Origin: Corynebacterium ciconiae DSM 44920
GTDB taxonomy: Bacteria; Actinomycetota; Actinomycetes; Mycobacteriales; Mycobacteriaceae
Assembly: GCF_030440575.1 (NCBI RefSeq)
Contig: NZ_CP047189.1
Span: 62,001-126,000 of the forward strand
Direction: 5' to 3'
DNA length: 64,000 bases
The translations under genes were made by a program, and so were the position numbers. This document shows, in pieces, positions 35,281 through 43,732 of this stretch. Each line of letters starts with the position of its first letter. The first letter of the stretch is position 1. A model generated the notes under the pieces. It ran no database searches. It saw nothing but the letters and a program-made list of their open reading frames with translations, and was not told the DNA's origin.

Positions 35281-36732
35281 CTAGGCGATGAACATGAAGG
35301 AGAAGATCACGTTCAACACCGTAGCGGCGATCATGGGCACGCTGGTGCGCTTTACCAGTTTCATCGGGGAGGCATTGATTGCCCCAGAGACAATGAGCAC
35401 GGCGGCATTCACCGGAGAGATCTGGCGCATCGAGTTGGATGTTCCCCAGATGGCGGTGAGCATCTGCGGGGCGTGGATCGAGGTGTCCTTGGCGAAGGCG
35501 GGAACCACCTCGGCGAAGGCGAAATAGGGTGCGGTGCCGGAGCCGGTCAGGGTGGCCATTGCCGCGGTGGCGAGCACAAACACCAAGACGATGAGCACCG
35601 AGGCGCCCGAAGAACCCTCGGCAGCGGAGATAAGCATATCGATCACGCCCATCTGCGTGATGCCTTCAACGAAGACAGCGGCGGCCACCAGCAGTGCCAC
35701 CACGCCGCCGGCGCCTTCACCCATTCCTTTGAAGAAACTGGCCGCGGCATCGATCGCCTCGGGCACATTGCGGTGACGTGCGGATTCGATAATGAGCGCA
35801 ATCACCAACGACACCACGGTCACCGGCAGGATGCCCGCCTCGAAGGGCAGCACTCCAGCGCGGTTGAGAATCGCAGAGACCACGATGAGCACTAGCGGCA
35901 TGAGTGGGAGCAACGCATAGTAGAAGGGCAGGTTGGCGGCGCGGCGGATGGCTTCCTGAATGTGGGCATCGTCCGTGCGGTCGGTGGGCATCTCATCATC
36001 GGCGGAGTCGTGCCCTACTCCTTCCGCACCTGCGGAGGGGGCGTGTGCAGCTGTGCGTGCATCCACGATGTCGCAGCGCCGCTGCCACCACATGTGCACG
36101 AAAGCGGTGATCAACAGGGCGGGAATGGTGGATCGAGCCACCGAGCCATAGACGAACTCGGTAACAGACATCTCGCTCAACGCGGCACCCTGGATTAGCC
36201 CGGCCTCGAGTGGGGTGGGAACGATGGTGGAAGAGGTAACCACAATGGCACCCACCGTCAGCGGGGTCAGCCCAGCGGCGATCAGTGCCGGCAACAGGGT
36301 GGCTACCAGCAGCAGTGAGAGCGCAGAGGCGGAGGGGATCACCAAAGAGAGCAGGTTGCCGATGAGAAATCCTAGCGGCACCAGCCAGTAGGAGCCCTTG
36401 AAGCGGCGCAAAGGAGTGGATAAGGCAACCACGGTTTTCGCATCCGCACCGATATGGCGCATGTAGGAGACGAAACCAAAAAGCACCATGATGGCCATGC
36501 CGATACCGGAGAATCGGCTCTTAAACAGTTCTTCGATCACCAGCAGCTGGTCATAGAAGGAGTTGCCCGTGGCGTCGATCTCTGTAGTGCGCAGATCCGC
36601 GCGCCCAAGCAGCGCGGAGAACATCAGCAGTGCGACACCCACACAGAAAATAGCCGCGGCGGCGTGAACCTTTTTGTAGATCAGATACACCACTGCGGCG
36701 ATGGCTAACAGCGCAAGCAGGAGGTAGAGCAT
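35281..36732 (-). CDS. dcuC: DcuC-family C4-dicarboxylate carrier
   Basis: This 483-residue membrane carrier has about 12 helices. The conserved DcuC elements are VALSTPLRRFKGSYWLVPLG, NLLSLVIPSASALSLLLVAT, the SGTAPYFAFAEVVPAFA region and SMRQISPVNAAVLIVSGA. DcuC carriers exchange or export C4-dicarboxylates such as succinate and fumarate, mainly under oxygen limitation. A hydrophilic loop of about 45 residues lies at mid-protein. ATG 36732 is preferred to 36762 because it begins directly at the first helix and GAGGAAGG lies upstream. Confidence 0.88.
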   Translation of the reverse strand: MLYLLLALLAIAAVVYLIYKKVHAAAAIFCVGVALLMFSALLGRADLRTTEIDATGNSFYDQLLVIEELFKSRFSGIGMAIMVLFGFVSYMRHIGADAKTVVALSTPLRRFKGSYWLVPLGFLIGNLLSLVIPSASALSLLLVATLLPALIAAGLTPLTVGAIVVTSSTIVPTPLEAGLIQGAALSEMSVTEFVYGSVARSTIPALLITAFVHMWWQRRCDIVDARTAAHAPSAGAEGVGHDSADDEMPTDRTDDAHIQEAIRRAANLPFYYALLPLMPLVLIVVSAILNRAGVLPFEAGILPVTVVSLVIALIIESARHRNVPEAIDAAASFFKGMGEGAGGVVALLVAAAVFVEGITQMGVIDMLISAAEGSSGASVLIVLVFVLATAAMATLTGSGTAPYFAFAEVVPAFAKDTSIHAPQMLTAIWGTSNSMRQISPVNAAVLIVSGAINASPMKLVKRTSVPMIAATVLNVIFSFMFIA

Positions 36733-37222
36733 GGGTGAGGCCTTCCTCGGTCGGTGGCCCACGCCGCATCATCACACCCGTGCGAACATGGGCCGAGGTG
36801 GTCGATGTGTACTTGTGGCAGCACAGCCCTAGGGAGACCCTAAGGCCGATTGCACTGTAATTTTATGCCACCGCCTGTGTGCCATATACACCTGCCTTGC
36901 GTGGCGACGCCACCTCCCACACCTCAACCTCATGGTGCCCGTAATCCTCTGGTTGAGACATGGGCTGAACCTTCGAATGGAAAATCAGTCCCACCACAAC
37001 AATTGGGGCGCTGAATCTGCGGTAGTAGCCTGAAAGGCAGGATCTCATCTGCGAGACATGCAGATGAACCAGCCCCGCCGCAGCCCCATGCAGAGATGTG
37101 TGGGGCTGACGTGCGTCTTCCACGCTATCGAGGCAATAGTCGATAGTGACAATCCGATCTGCTGGGAGAGCCGAGAGCTGGCTCGGTCCAGCAGGACTGG
37201 CTGCCACTATGCCGCCTAAGCG
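36733..37222. other. Region between dcuC and the large helicase gene
   Basis: 490 bp. It contains the dcuC promoter side, an uncertain 114-codon frame (36863-37207, minus), and an 8-bp hairpin CAGCCCCA (37081-37088)/TGGGGCTG (37101-37108) that lacks a T tract and could end the large minus-strand operon. Nothing else is recognised. Confidence 0.45.
36863..37207 (-). CDS. Uncertain small ORF following the antiphage operon
   Basis: A GTG-started frame of 114 codons, 15 bp downstream of the 2167-aa helicase gene on the same strand. The translation has no recognised domain. One hydrophobic patch (FSAPIVVVGLIF) lies in the middle and the C-terminus is charged. There is no good ribosome binding site. 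Position and strand would allow it to be the last gene of the operon; otherwise it is chance coding in GC-rich DNA. Confidence 0.25.
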   Translation of the reverse strand: MAASPAGPSQLSALPADRIVTIDYCLDSVEDARQPHTSLHGAAAGLVHLHVSQMRSCLSGYYRRFSAPIVVVGLIFHSKVQPMSQPEDYGHHEVEVWEVASPRKAGVYGTQAVA

Positions 37223-40200
37223 TTAGCTTTCTTCGATCAACCTCCCGAAGACCTCGGGCAGCGGTCCGTCTTCGCTGAGTTCGTTGGTGGCGACGGCGAG
37301 CACGTGCTCGGGAAGCTCATCGTCCGCGTAGTGCAGTATCAGCTTGTGCTCTTCTCCTTCAAGTCCCCATTCGGCAATGGTGGGGGTACCTCCTATCTCG
37401 TCACCGAGGTTATCGGGAAAGCGCACACCGGCACGATGGAGGATCTGCAAAGCGGTGAGCACTTCCTCCTCGTCTTCGAATTCCTCAAAGGCCGCCGCCC
37501 ATTCGGCACTGACCACTTGGTCAGTGGAGGCCGCAGAGCGCGGAGGTTCTCCAGATACTCCAGCAGCGGCGACTGAGCCGGCCCCATCAGTATTGCCAAT
37601 ATCGCCCACGCCGCTAACGCCGGCCGATACGCCGGCCGGTACGCCAGCCCTACCAGCGTCGCCTGGCACTTCACCCGGTCCACCAGCAGCCCTACCGGCT
37701 CCGGCAACACCACCTCCGGCAGCACTAGCTCCGGCAACACCAGCCGCCGCGGCCTCCACTGCAGAGAACCCGCTGCTGTCGATGACATCGATGAACAGGT
37801 TCTTGGGATCGAGGTAGCTGAGATTGGAGATGGTCAAGAACCGGTTCCAGCTCTCGCGATCCGAGCCCTCTTTATCTGGGGTGAAGTAGATCTGCACGCG
37901 CTTGTCCAGCTGCCGGATGTCGATGGCAGAGCCGAGGAAGTCCGCTCCGCGCATGCTCGCAGAGGCGGCGATGTGCATTCCTGCGGCGTGCCCGAGTTTG
38001 TCCCAGTGCTCGGTGGGGTGGTGCAGAATTTCCAGCAGCTGCGTCATGGGGTCTCGAAGCAGCAGTTCGTGACTGGAGTCTTGCATCTTGAGGGCGGCGT
38101 TTACGCTGCCGCGTAGCTGGCTGACAAACCAGCGGGGCGTCTCGCTGGAGCCGGTGGTGCGGGTACTACGCCGCGCTTCGAGGTCGCGGTAGGTGATGGA
38201 CCATGGGTTCACTCCTAGGCGCGCTAGTTTGGTGCGCTTGGCAAAGTCCCCGGCTACGCGGTTGTGTAGATCGCTGGCGTGATACTGGTAGCCGTCCAGG
38301 TAGGCGGCGATGTGATGCACGTTGGCGCGGTCGGTTTGGAAGTAGAAATCGGGGATGGTCTCTCCCAGATTCTTCTGTTCCTCCATCGTCCACTGGTGCG
38401 AAGAGTTCGGGAAGTTGATGGTCCAGCGGGCGTAGTTGCCCACTGTTTGCTCCTGCACGCTGGCGCCTTTGGCTTTGAGGTCCGCGCGCAGCTGTTCGAG
38501 GAACATCACCTCGAGTGCAGAGCGGCTGTCCGGCTCAGGTTCTTCTTCGGTGAGGCGGCTATCCCACACGTTCTCCTCGAGCAAAGGATCGGCCGTGTTC
38601 TCGGGGTGGAGATCATCCAACAGGATCTTGGTGATGGCAGCCAGCGCGGATTCCCGCGAGGTGCGGTCTACATCGCTGCCGGCGCTAAAGGGCAGTAGGC
38701 ATTCTGGGCAGGCCTGGCGCTGGTCGTTCTGGCAGGGGCAGGCCTTGAGTTTTTCGTAGGCCTTCACCAGCAGGCGGCGAATGTCCTCCGAGGAGGTGAA
38801 TTGCGATAGGTAGCCGGTGCCGCCCGGGATGGTGTCGTGGAGCAGCAGCATGGGGCTGACCTTGCCGTGGGTGCTGGCCTTTACCGGCGCCACATCGAGG
38901 TGGTCTGGGTTGCCGCCTAGTGCCAGTTTGAAGCCCATGCGGATCGCCGCGATGAGACTCGGGGTGGAGTGTGCATCGGCGGCGGCGATGCTCGGAGGCA
39001 GGTGCATAAGCACGCCTTGGGTGGTGAGGGTGCGCCCGAGTGCGAAGGCGATGGTGTCTTCCTCCACGGCATTGCGCAGCGAGCACCATGGTTTGTGGTC
39101 TTGCCAGCGGTTCGCCCCGGCCTCGGAGTCTTTGTGCCCGCATTCGCGGCACACGCGAAACATGGGGGTTTCCACATCGCTGCCGCAGAGGGATTGGCGC
39201 ATTCCGCCTTGGCCGCGGCCGAGGTTGAGCCAGCGCATCTCTACCGATGGCAGGTAGCGAATACCGAAGCCGGTGCCGCGAAGGAACCAGCCCTCGCCGT
39301 AGCCGCCTGGGGGCACCACCATGGATAGGGCGCGTTCGAAGCGGACGGAGGCGCGGTCGTCTCTGGCGTCGGTGATCGCGGAACGCGAGTAGTCCACCTG
39401 CGCGTATACGCGGGTCATTTCCACCACGTTGATTACTTGGGCCGCGTCGGCGAAGCGGGTGTCGCCGCAGTGCGGGCAGGGCAGCGCATCCGATTCGGGG
39501 GTTTCGACTCGCGAGTAGGAGCAGCTGGGACACAGCCGCCACTGTTGCACGGCGGCGTTGTCTGGGCCGAGCTCCACTGAGTCGACGGTGGCGGCGATGC
39601 CTTGGACGTAGAAGGTGGCGTCGGGGGCCAGCTCGAAAAGCGCGGAGGAGATACCGCGGGAGTATTCGCGGGCGCTGGTTTCGATTTCTCCGGTGTCGGC
39701 GTCGGTGCGGGAGATGGCGAGGTGGAACTCCACGGATTCGTCCAGCAGGGTGAAGTTCGGCAACAGGCCGGCGCGCTCGAGCACGGCGATCCAGTATTCG
39801 TCTTTGAACTCGGAGTCCAGCTGGGTGCTGATGAATTTCCACGCCGCTCTGGTGTGGCGCAGTTGCAGCTCGGTTTCTTCATCGGCGCTGTTGCTTTCAG
39901 CTACGCGGCTAAGTTCTTCGAGGGTGGCGTGCACGGCTCGTTTGCGCTCGAGCAGCATGCTGCGGTGCGCGTGCCATTTCTCGCGGCTGGCGCGCAGGGT
40001 AGGTACCGCGTGGGTAGTGGCCCATGTGCGTAGTTCCTCGTGCACGGCTGCTGGTGCGAAGTCTCCGACGCTGGCGAGGAAGTTATCCAGTAGGGGATCG
40101 ATGCCCTCCTCGATGCGGTCGATGAGGGCGGCTACCACGGATCCGTCGAAGTCGTCTGCGCTGTAGCCGAATACCGATTGCGCGCGCGTGGCGGTCACGC

Positions 40201-43200
40201 CCACTTCTGCGAAGTCCATGGTGTCGAGCACATAGGCAATAAATTGCCGGTGCAGAATCTCCCGGGCGGACAGGAAGGCCGCCGGCGGCTGCACGATTCC
40301 ATTAATGGTGCTTAATGGGCGCTCGAGGCGGGCTAGGGCTTTGCCGCGTCCGCGCAGTACTGCAATGACGAGCGAGTTGCCGCTCAAGCGCCCCGCACGT
40401 CCCACGCGCTGCACATAGGAGGCCACCGAGTCCGGCAGGGAGGCGAGCATCACGGTGGAAAGATCACCAATATCGATACCCATCTCCAGGGTGGGAGTAG
40501 CCACCAGCACGTTCGGCGCATCGGGTTTTTGCTTGTCGACAGGTGCCTTAAACTGCTCCTCGATCTCTAGGCGGTCTGCTGTTTCGAGCAGGCCGGTGTG
40601 CTCCCGGCTGATCACCGTGCGGGAATCCCTGGAGCTGTACAGGCTGCGGTAGTAGTTGTGCGGGTTGGCCACTGTCTCGAAGTGGCCTTCGCAGCCGAGC
40701 GAGTGGCACCGGGTGTGGGCGAGGAGTTCACGGCCGTGGGCGTCTACGCCGAAGCGGCGGTGACACACCGAGCATTCGAGAATCTCGGGGTGTGCCTCGT
40801 GGGCCACGCGGATGCGGGAGGGCTCGAGATAGTAGATCGTGGCGGCAGTAGCGGATTCGAGGCTGCCCAGCACACCCGCTTTGGCTAGCAGCGCGCAGAG
40901 CGTGGTCACCGCGTGGGCGGCGCGGCGGGTATCGATGCGAAGGTGGGAGGCACTCCACCGGGCGAACCATCCGCGCTCTTCCGATAGCGGCAGCACGGAA
41001 TTTCCGCTTTTGGCGCCGGCGAGTTTCTTCCCTGCGCGTGGAAAGTGCGGGGCGCCGCCCTTGGGGAAGCGTGGCACACCCTGCGCTGCGGCTTCGCGGC
41101 GGTAGAGCATGTAGGTGTTGCAGTCGTTTTTGAGATAGGACCGCAGCAGCTCGGTGTAGATGCCGCCGCTGAGGCGGATATATTCCAGCACACCCCGCGC
41201 CCACGCCAGTTCGGAGCCTGCACCGCTGAGTCGATCGCCGCTGCTGGGGTCTTGGTTGATGAACGCCGGCATTTGCTCATTGGCAAAAGCGCTGTGCAAT
41301 GCTTCTTTCGCAATGGGCTCCAGCACCGCATCGTCTACGTCCACGCCCACAGACACCGTGCCGGTGGAGACCAAGGAGCGCGGCAGGTCGGCGCGATCGC
41401 CGAACTCTAGGGCCACATCCAGCTCGAGTACCTTGGCCAGCCGCTTGGTGGCTGCGCTGCGCTGGCGGGAGGGATAGGTGTTGTCCCAGAAGGGTACGAA
41501 GCGTTTGTTCTCCGCGACCCACGGCGGCAGTAGCTCGAAGCGGGCGCGGGCGGGAACCTCGTCCGCATCGGCAGAGTCAATGAGCTGCTTGGGGAGGGTA
41601 TCCAGGGTGGTCGTGCCGGTGATCACGGAGTTGGTGCGGCCACGGAAGGCGAAGGTGCGCGCCCGCGATTGCATGAACCCAGCACGGTGCGCGGCATCTT
41701 GCACGGAGTCGGTAAACACTAGGGATTTTTTCTCTGCGGTGTTCACATCGTCCATGCCGAACAGGTTGGACACCGCCACAGAGAGCAGGGTGGCCACCGA
41801 GGATCCGAGGAAGCGGATGGAGTCCCGCTCCCCGCAGGAGGGGCAGGTGTCCTGCCGGGCGAGCTCGTCAATGTCCTCGCCGCCGTAGGTGAGTACAGGC
41901 ACCACGCCGCCGAAGTCCAGGTGCTCTTGATCCGGTTCGCTCACGCTTAGTTGCGCATTGGGCAGATCCAGCCAGGCGAGGATGGAGTGGTCCTCGGCCG
42001 CGCGATTGTGGCCGGAGTAGATCTCGCTGGAGGCGGCGATCAGTGGGCGCATGAGAGCGGGTTTGCGCACCGCCTGTCCGCGGATGGTTTTCGGGTTGGT
42101 GTCAATGAACTCCTCCCCGGGCTGCATGCTGGCCATCCAGCCGGAGCGTCCGCAGTTGCGGCAATAGCAGGCCGGCAGCCAATTGCCCTCGGTGGTGCCA
42201 TTATCGGACCAGCGAAACATCTCCGCCCCAGAGGGGTTGAGCTCTACCGCGCGGTCGATGCGGGAGACTTCCCGCACCCATAGATGCGTTTCCACACCGG
42301 GAAACTTCTTGCCGTGCCAGCCGTGCTGTGCGCCGAATTCGGCGCGCAGGTGCGCGATCTCGGTGAGGGTGTGGGCAATAAAGGTGGCGGCATCCTCGCC
42401 GAGCTGGCGCAGGGTTGTGGCATCAAATAGTTGCGCATCCAGCGAGGTTTCTCCGCGCTCGAAGGAATCCTTCAGCGCCACGGGACGGCTGGTGGCCCGC
42501 AACACCTGCAGGATCCACTCATTGCGCGAGGCCGCCGCCACCGCCTGCTCCACTGTGGAGTCGGCAGAAATACCCAGCAGGTGCTCGCTGAGTACGCGGT
42601 GCACGATGTGGTCGTGTTCCACATGCTCACCAGCGTCGGCGAGGGCGTCTTCGATCGCGCGTTTCATCTCCTGCATCGCTGGAGCCGCAGGCGCGGGCGT
42701 GGCCGCGGCATCGACTCCGGTGAACTCTGTGATGCTGTGTTGCCACTGCTCTATGGTTTGCACGGTTTCGCGCACCACCGCATCGGCGCCTAGCTGCTCG
42801 CCGAAGATGGTGTGGGCGAAGGTGAGCATCTCTGTGGGCTCGGCGTCTTTATCGCCCAGCGTCGCCGAGGTCGCCACCGGCGTGATCCGCCCCAGTGGCC
42901 GCGCCTTCTCCTCCGCGTTTAAATACCCTTCCGGCTGCAGCGCTTTGATCTTCAAGCCCATGCGGCGCAGCAGCAGCGCCACATCGGTGCCCTGGGCGCC
43001 GTCATAGGTGTGGAACTCGTCCAGAACCACATAGTTCAGGCTGGTGGCGGACATCGACCACAGCAGCTGATCCTCATCGCGCAGCAGCAGCTGATCCAGC
43101 ATCTTGTAGTTCGTCAGCAGGATCTCCGGCGGGGATTGCCGCATCGTGTCCCGATCAGTGATCAGCCCCGCCTCGCTCACCTTCCGCCGCCGCGACTCGC

Positions 43201-43726
43201 TCGCCTCACCGGTATAAATACCGGCACGAATCCCACTCAGCGCCGGATCGCTCGTGATCAGCTCCGCCAAACGCGCCGCCTGGTCATTAGCCAGCGCATT
43301 CATCGGATACAGGATCAGCGCCTTCAGCCCCAGCTGTCCTTGCGTGCGCCGGCAGTGATCCAGAATCGGGTACAAAAACGACTCCGTCTTACCCGAACCA
43401 GTACCCGTCACCACCAGAGTGGGATCGGGGCGGCGCTCCACGCCATCGCTTATCGACGCCAACCTCCTAAACGCCTCAGCCTGATGCCGATAGGGAAGAA
43501 ACCCCTCAGGCAACCAGCTCAACACGCCCTTCCAGTCCTGTGCCGGGGCATAAGGCAAACGGGTGCGCACATAGGGCCCGTGGAACATGCCCTCCTCAGG
43601 ATCGGTGAGGAACTCCTTCAGCCCCTCGGCGGTGATGGGATCCGCCAGAGAGAAACTGGTGGCCAAGTACTCACTCAAGCCGCCAACAATATGGCCCGAG
43701 GCGTGGGTGGGGATGAGACTGGACAT
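37223..43726 (-). CDS. Giant YprA-type DEAD/DEAH helicase with DUF1998/MZB zinc module and putative nuclease domain
   Basis: This 2167-residue protein opens with a superfamily 2 helicase: Walker A TGTGSGKT (107-114), DEFH box LDEFHTYDGAQGTDVALLLR (about 235), SATLGD (about 290), motif V TPTLEMGIDIGD (about 1080) and motif VI QRVGRAGR (about 1109). Cysteine pairs occur near 522 (CYCRNCG), 627 (CPSCG), 988 (CSVC), 1400 (CPSC and CPHC) and 1525 (CREC). The DUF1998/MZB module HDTIPGGTGYL with CPC and CPECL lies near 1640-1670. A segment at about 1750-1850 (IPDFYFQTD, AAYLDGYQYHA, DFAKRTKLARLGVNPW) resembles a Vsr/DUF559 PD-(D/E)XK nuclease. A Gly/Ala/Val linker (1980-2060) precedes the C-terminal domain. 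Helicase plus DUF1998 is the logic of DISARM DrmA/DrmB and Druantia DruE. An AAGGAG lies in the 3' end of the methyltransferase gene 6 bp upstream, so the two are coupled. Confidence 0.88.
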   Translation of the reverse strand: MSSLIPTHASGHIVGGLSEYLATSFSLADPITAEGLKEFLTDPEEGMFHGPYVRTRLPYAPAQDWKGVLSWLPEGFLPYRHQAEAFRRLASISDGVERRPDPTLVVTGTGSGKTESFLYPILDHCRRTQGQLGLKALILYPMNALANDQAARLAELITSDPALSGIRAGIYTGEASESRRRKVSEAGLITDRDTMRQSPPEILLTNYKMLDQLLLRDEDQLLWSMSATSLNYVVLDEFHTYDGAQGTDVALLLRRMGLKIKALQPEGYLNAEEKARPLGRITPVATSATLGDKDAEPTEMLTFAHTIFGEQLGADAVVRETVQTIEQWQHSITEFTGVDAAATPAPAAPAMQEMKRAIEDALADAGEHVEHDHIVHRVLSEHLLGISADSTVEQAVAAASRNEWILQVLRATSRPVALKDSFERGETSLDAQLFDATTLRQLGEDAATFIAHTLTEIAHLRAEFGAQHGWHGKKFPGVETHLWVREVSRIDRAVELNPSGAEMFRWSDNGTTEGNWLPACYCRNCGRSGWMASMQPGEEFIDTNPKTIRGQAVRKPALMRPLIAASSEIYSGHNRAAEDHSILAWLDLPNAQLSVSEPDQEHLDFGGVVPVLTYGGEDIDELARQDTCPSCGERDSIRFLGSSVATLLSVAVSNLFGMDDVNTAEKKSLVFTDSVQDAAHRAGFMQSRARTFAFRGRTNSVITGTTTLDTLPKQLIDSADADEVPARARFELLPPWVAENKRFVPFWDNTYPSRQRSAATKRLAKVLELDVALEFGDRADLPRSLVSTGTVSVGVDVDDAVLEPIAKEALHSAFANEQMPAFINQDPSSGDRLSGAGSELAWARGVLEYIRLSGGIYTELLRSYLKNDCNTYMLYRREAAAQGVPRFPKGGAPHFPRAGKKLAGAKSGNSVLPLSEERGWFARWSASHLRIDTRRAAHAVTTLCALLAKAGVLGSLESATAATIYYLEPSRIRVAHEAHPEILECSVCHRRFGVDAHGRELLAHTRCHSLGCEGHFETVANPHNYYRSLYSSRDSRTVISREHTGLLETADRLEIEEQFKAPVDKQKPDAPNVLVATPTLEMGIDIGDLSTVMLASLPDSVASYVQRVGRAGRLSGNSLVIAVLRGRGKALARLERPLSTINGIVQPPAAFLSAREILHRQFIAYVLDTMDFAEVGVTATRAQSVFGYSADDFDGSVVAALIDRIEEGIDPLLDNFLASVGDFAPAAVHEELRTWATTHAVPTLRASREKWHAHRSMLLERKRAVHATLEELSRVAESNSADEETELQLRHTRAAWKFISTQLDSEFKDEYWIAVLERAGLLPNFTLLDESVEFHLAISRTDADTGEIETSAREYSRGISSALFELAPDATFYVQGIAATVDSVELGPDNAAVQQWRLCPSCSYSRVETPESDALPCPHCGDTRFADAAQVINVVEMTRVYAQVDYSRSAITDARDDRASVRFERALSMVVPPGGYGEGWFLRGTGFGIRYLPSVEMRWLNLGRGQGGMRQSLCGSDVETPMFRVCRECGHKDSEAGANRWQDHKPWCSLRNAVEEDTIAFALGRTLTTQGVLMHLPPSIAAADAHSTPSLIAAIRMGFKLALGGNPDHLDVAPVKASTHGKVSPMLLLHDTIPGGTGYLSQFTSSEDIRRLLVKAYEKLKACPCQNDQRQACPECLLPFSAGSDVDRTSRESALAAITKILLDDLHPENTADPLLEENVWDSRLTEEEPEPDSRSALEVMFLEQLRADLKAKGASVQEQTVGNYARWTINFPNSSHQWTMEEQKNLGETIPDFYFQTDRANVHHIAAYLDGYQYHASDLHNRVAGDFAKRTKLARLGVNPWSITYRDLEARRSTRTTGSSETPRWFVSQLRGSVNAALKMQDSSHELLLRDPMTQLLEILHHPTEHWDKLGHAAGMHIAASASMRGADFLGSAIDIRQLDKRVQIYFTPDKEGSDRESWNRFLTISNLSYLDPKNLFIDVIDSSGFSAVEAAAAGVAGASAAGGGVAGAGRAAGGPGEVPGDAGRAGVPAGVSAGVSGVGDIGNTDGAGSVAAAGVSGEPPRSAASTDQVVSAEWAAAFEEFEDEEEVLTALQILHRAGVRFPDNLGDEIGGTPTIAEWGLEGEEHKLILHYADDELPEHVLAVATNELSEDGPLPEVFGRLIEES
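43448..43459 (+). repeat. 12-mer GCTTATCGACGC, copy 7 (within the large helicase gene)
   Basis: Exact copy on the plus strand, antisense to the gene, followed by CAAC. Confidence 0.85.
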
Positions 43727-43732
43727 GGCGAG

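Noticed and set aside
37223..43726. Plain Druantia type III (DruH-DruE)
   Set aside because: The giant helicase is DruE-like, but no druH is present and an additional SNF2 helicase and large amino-methyltransferase are in the operon.
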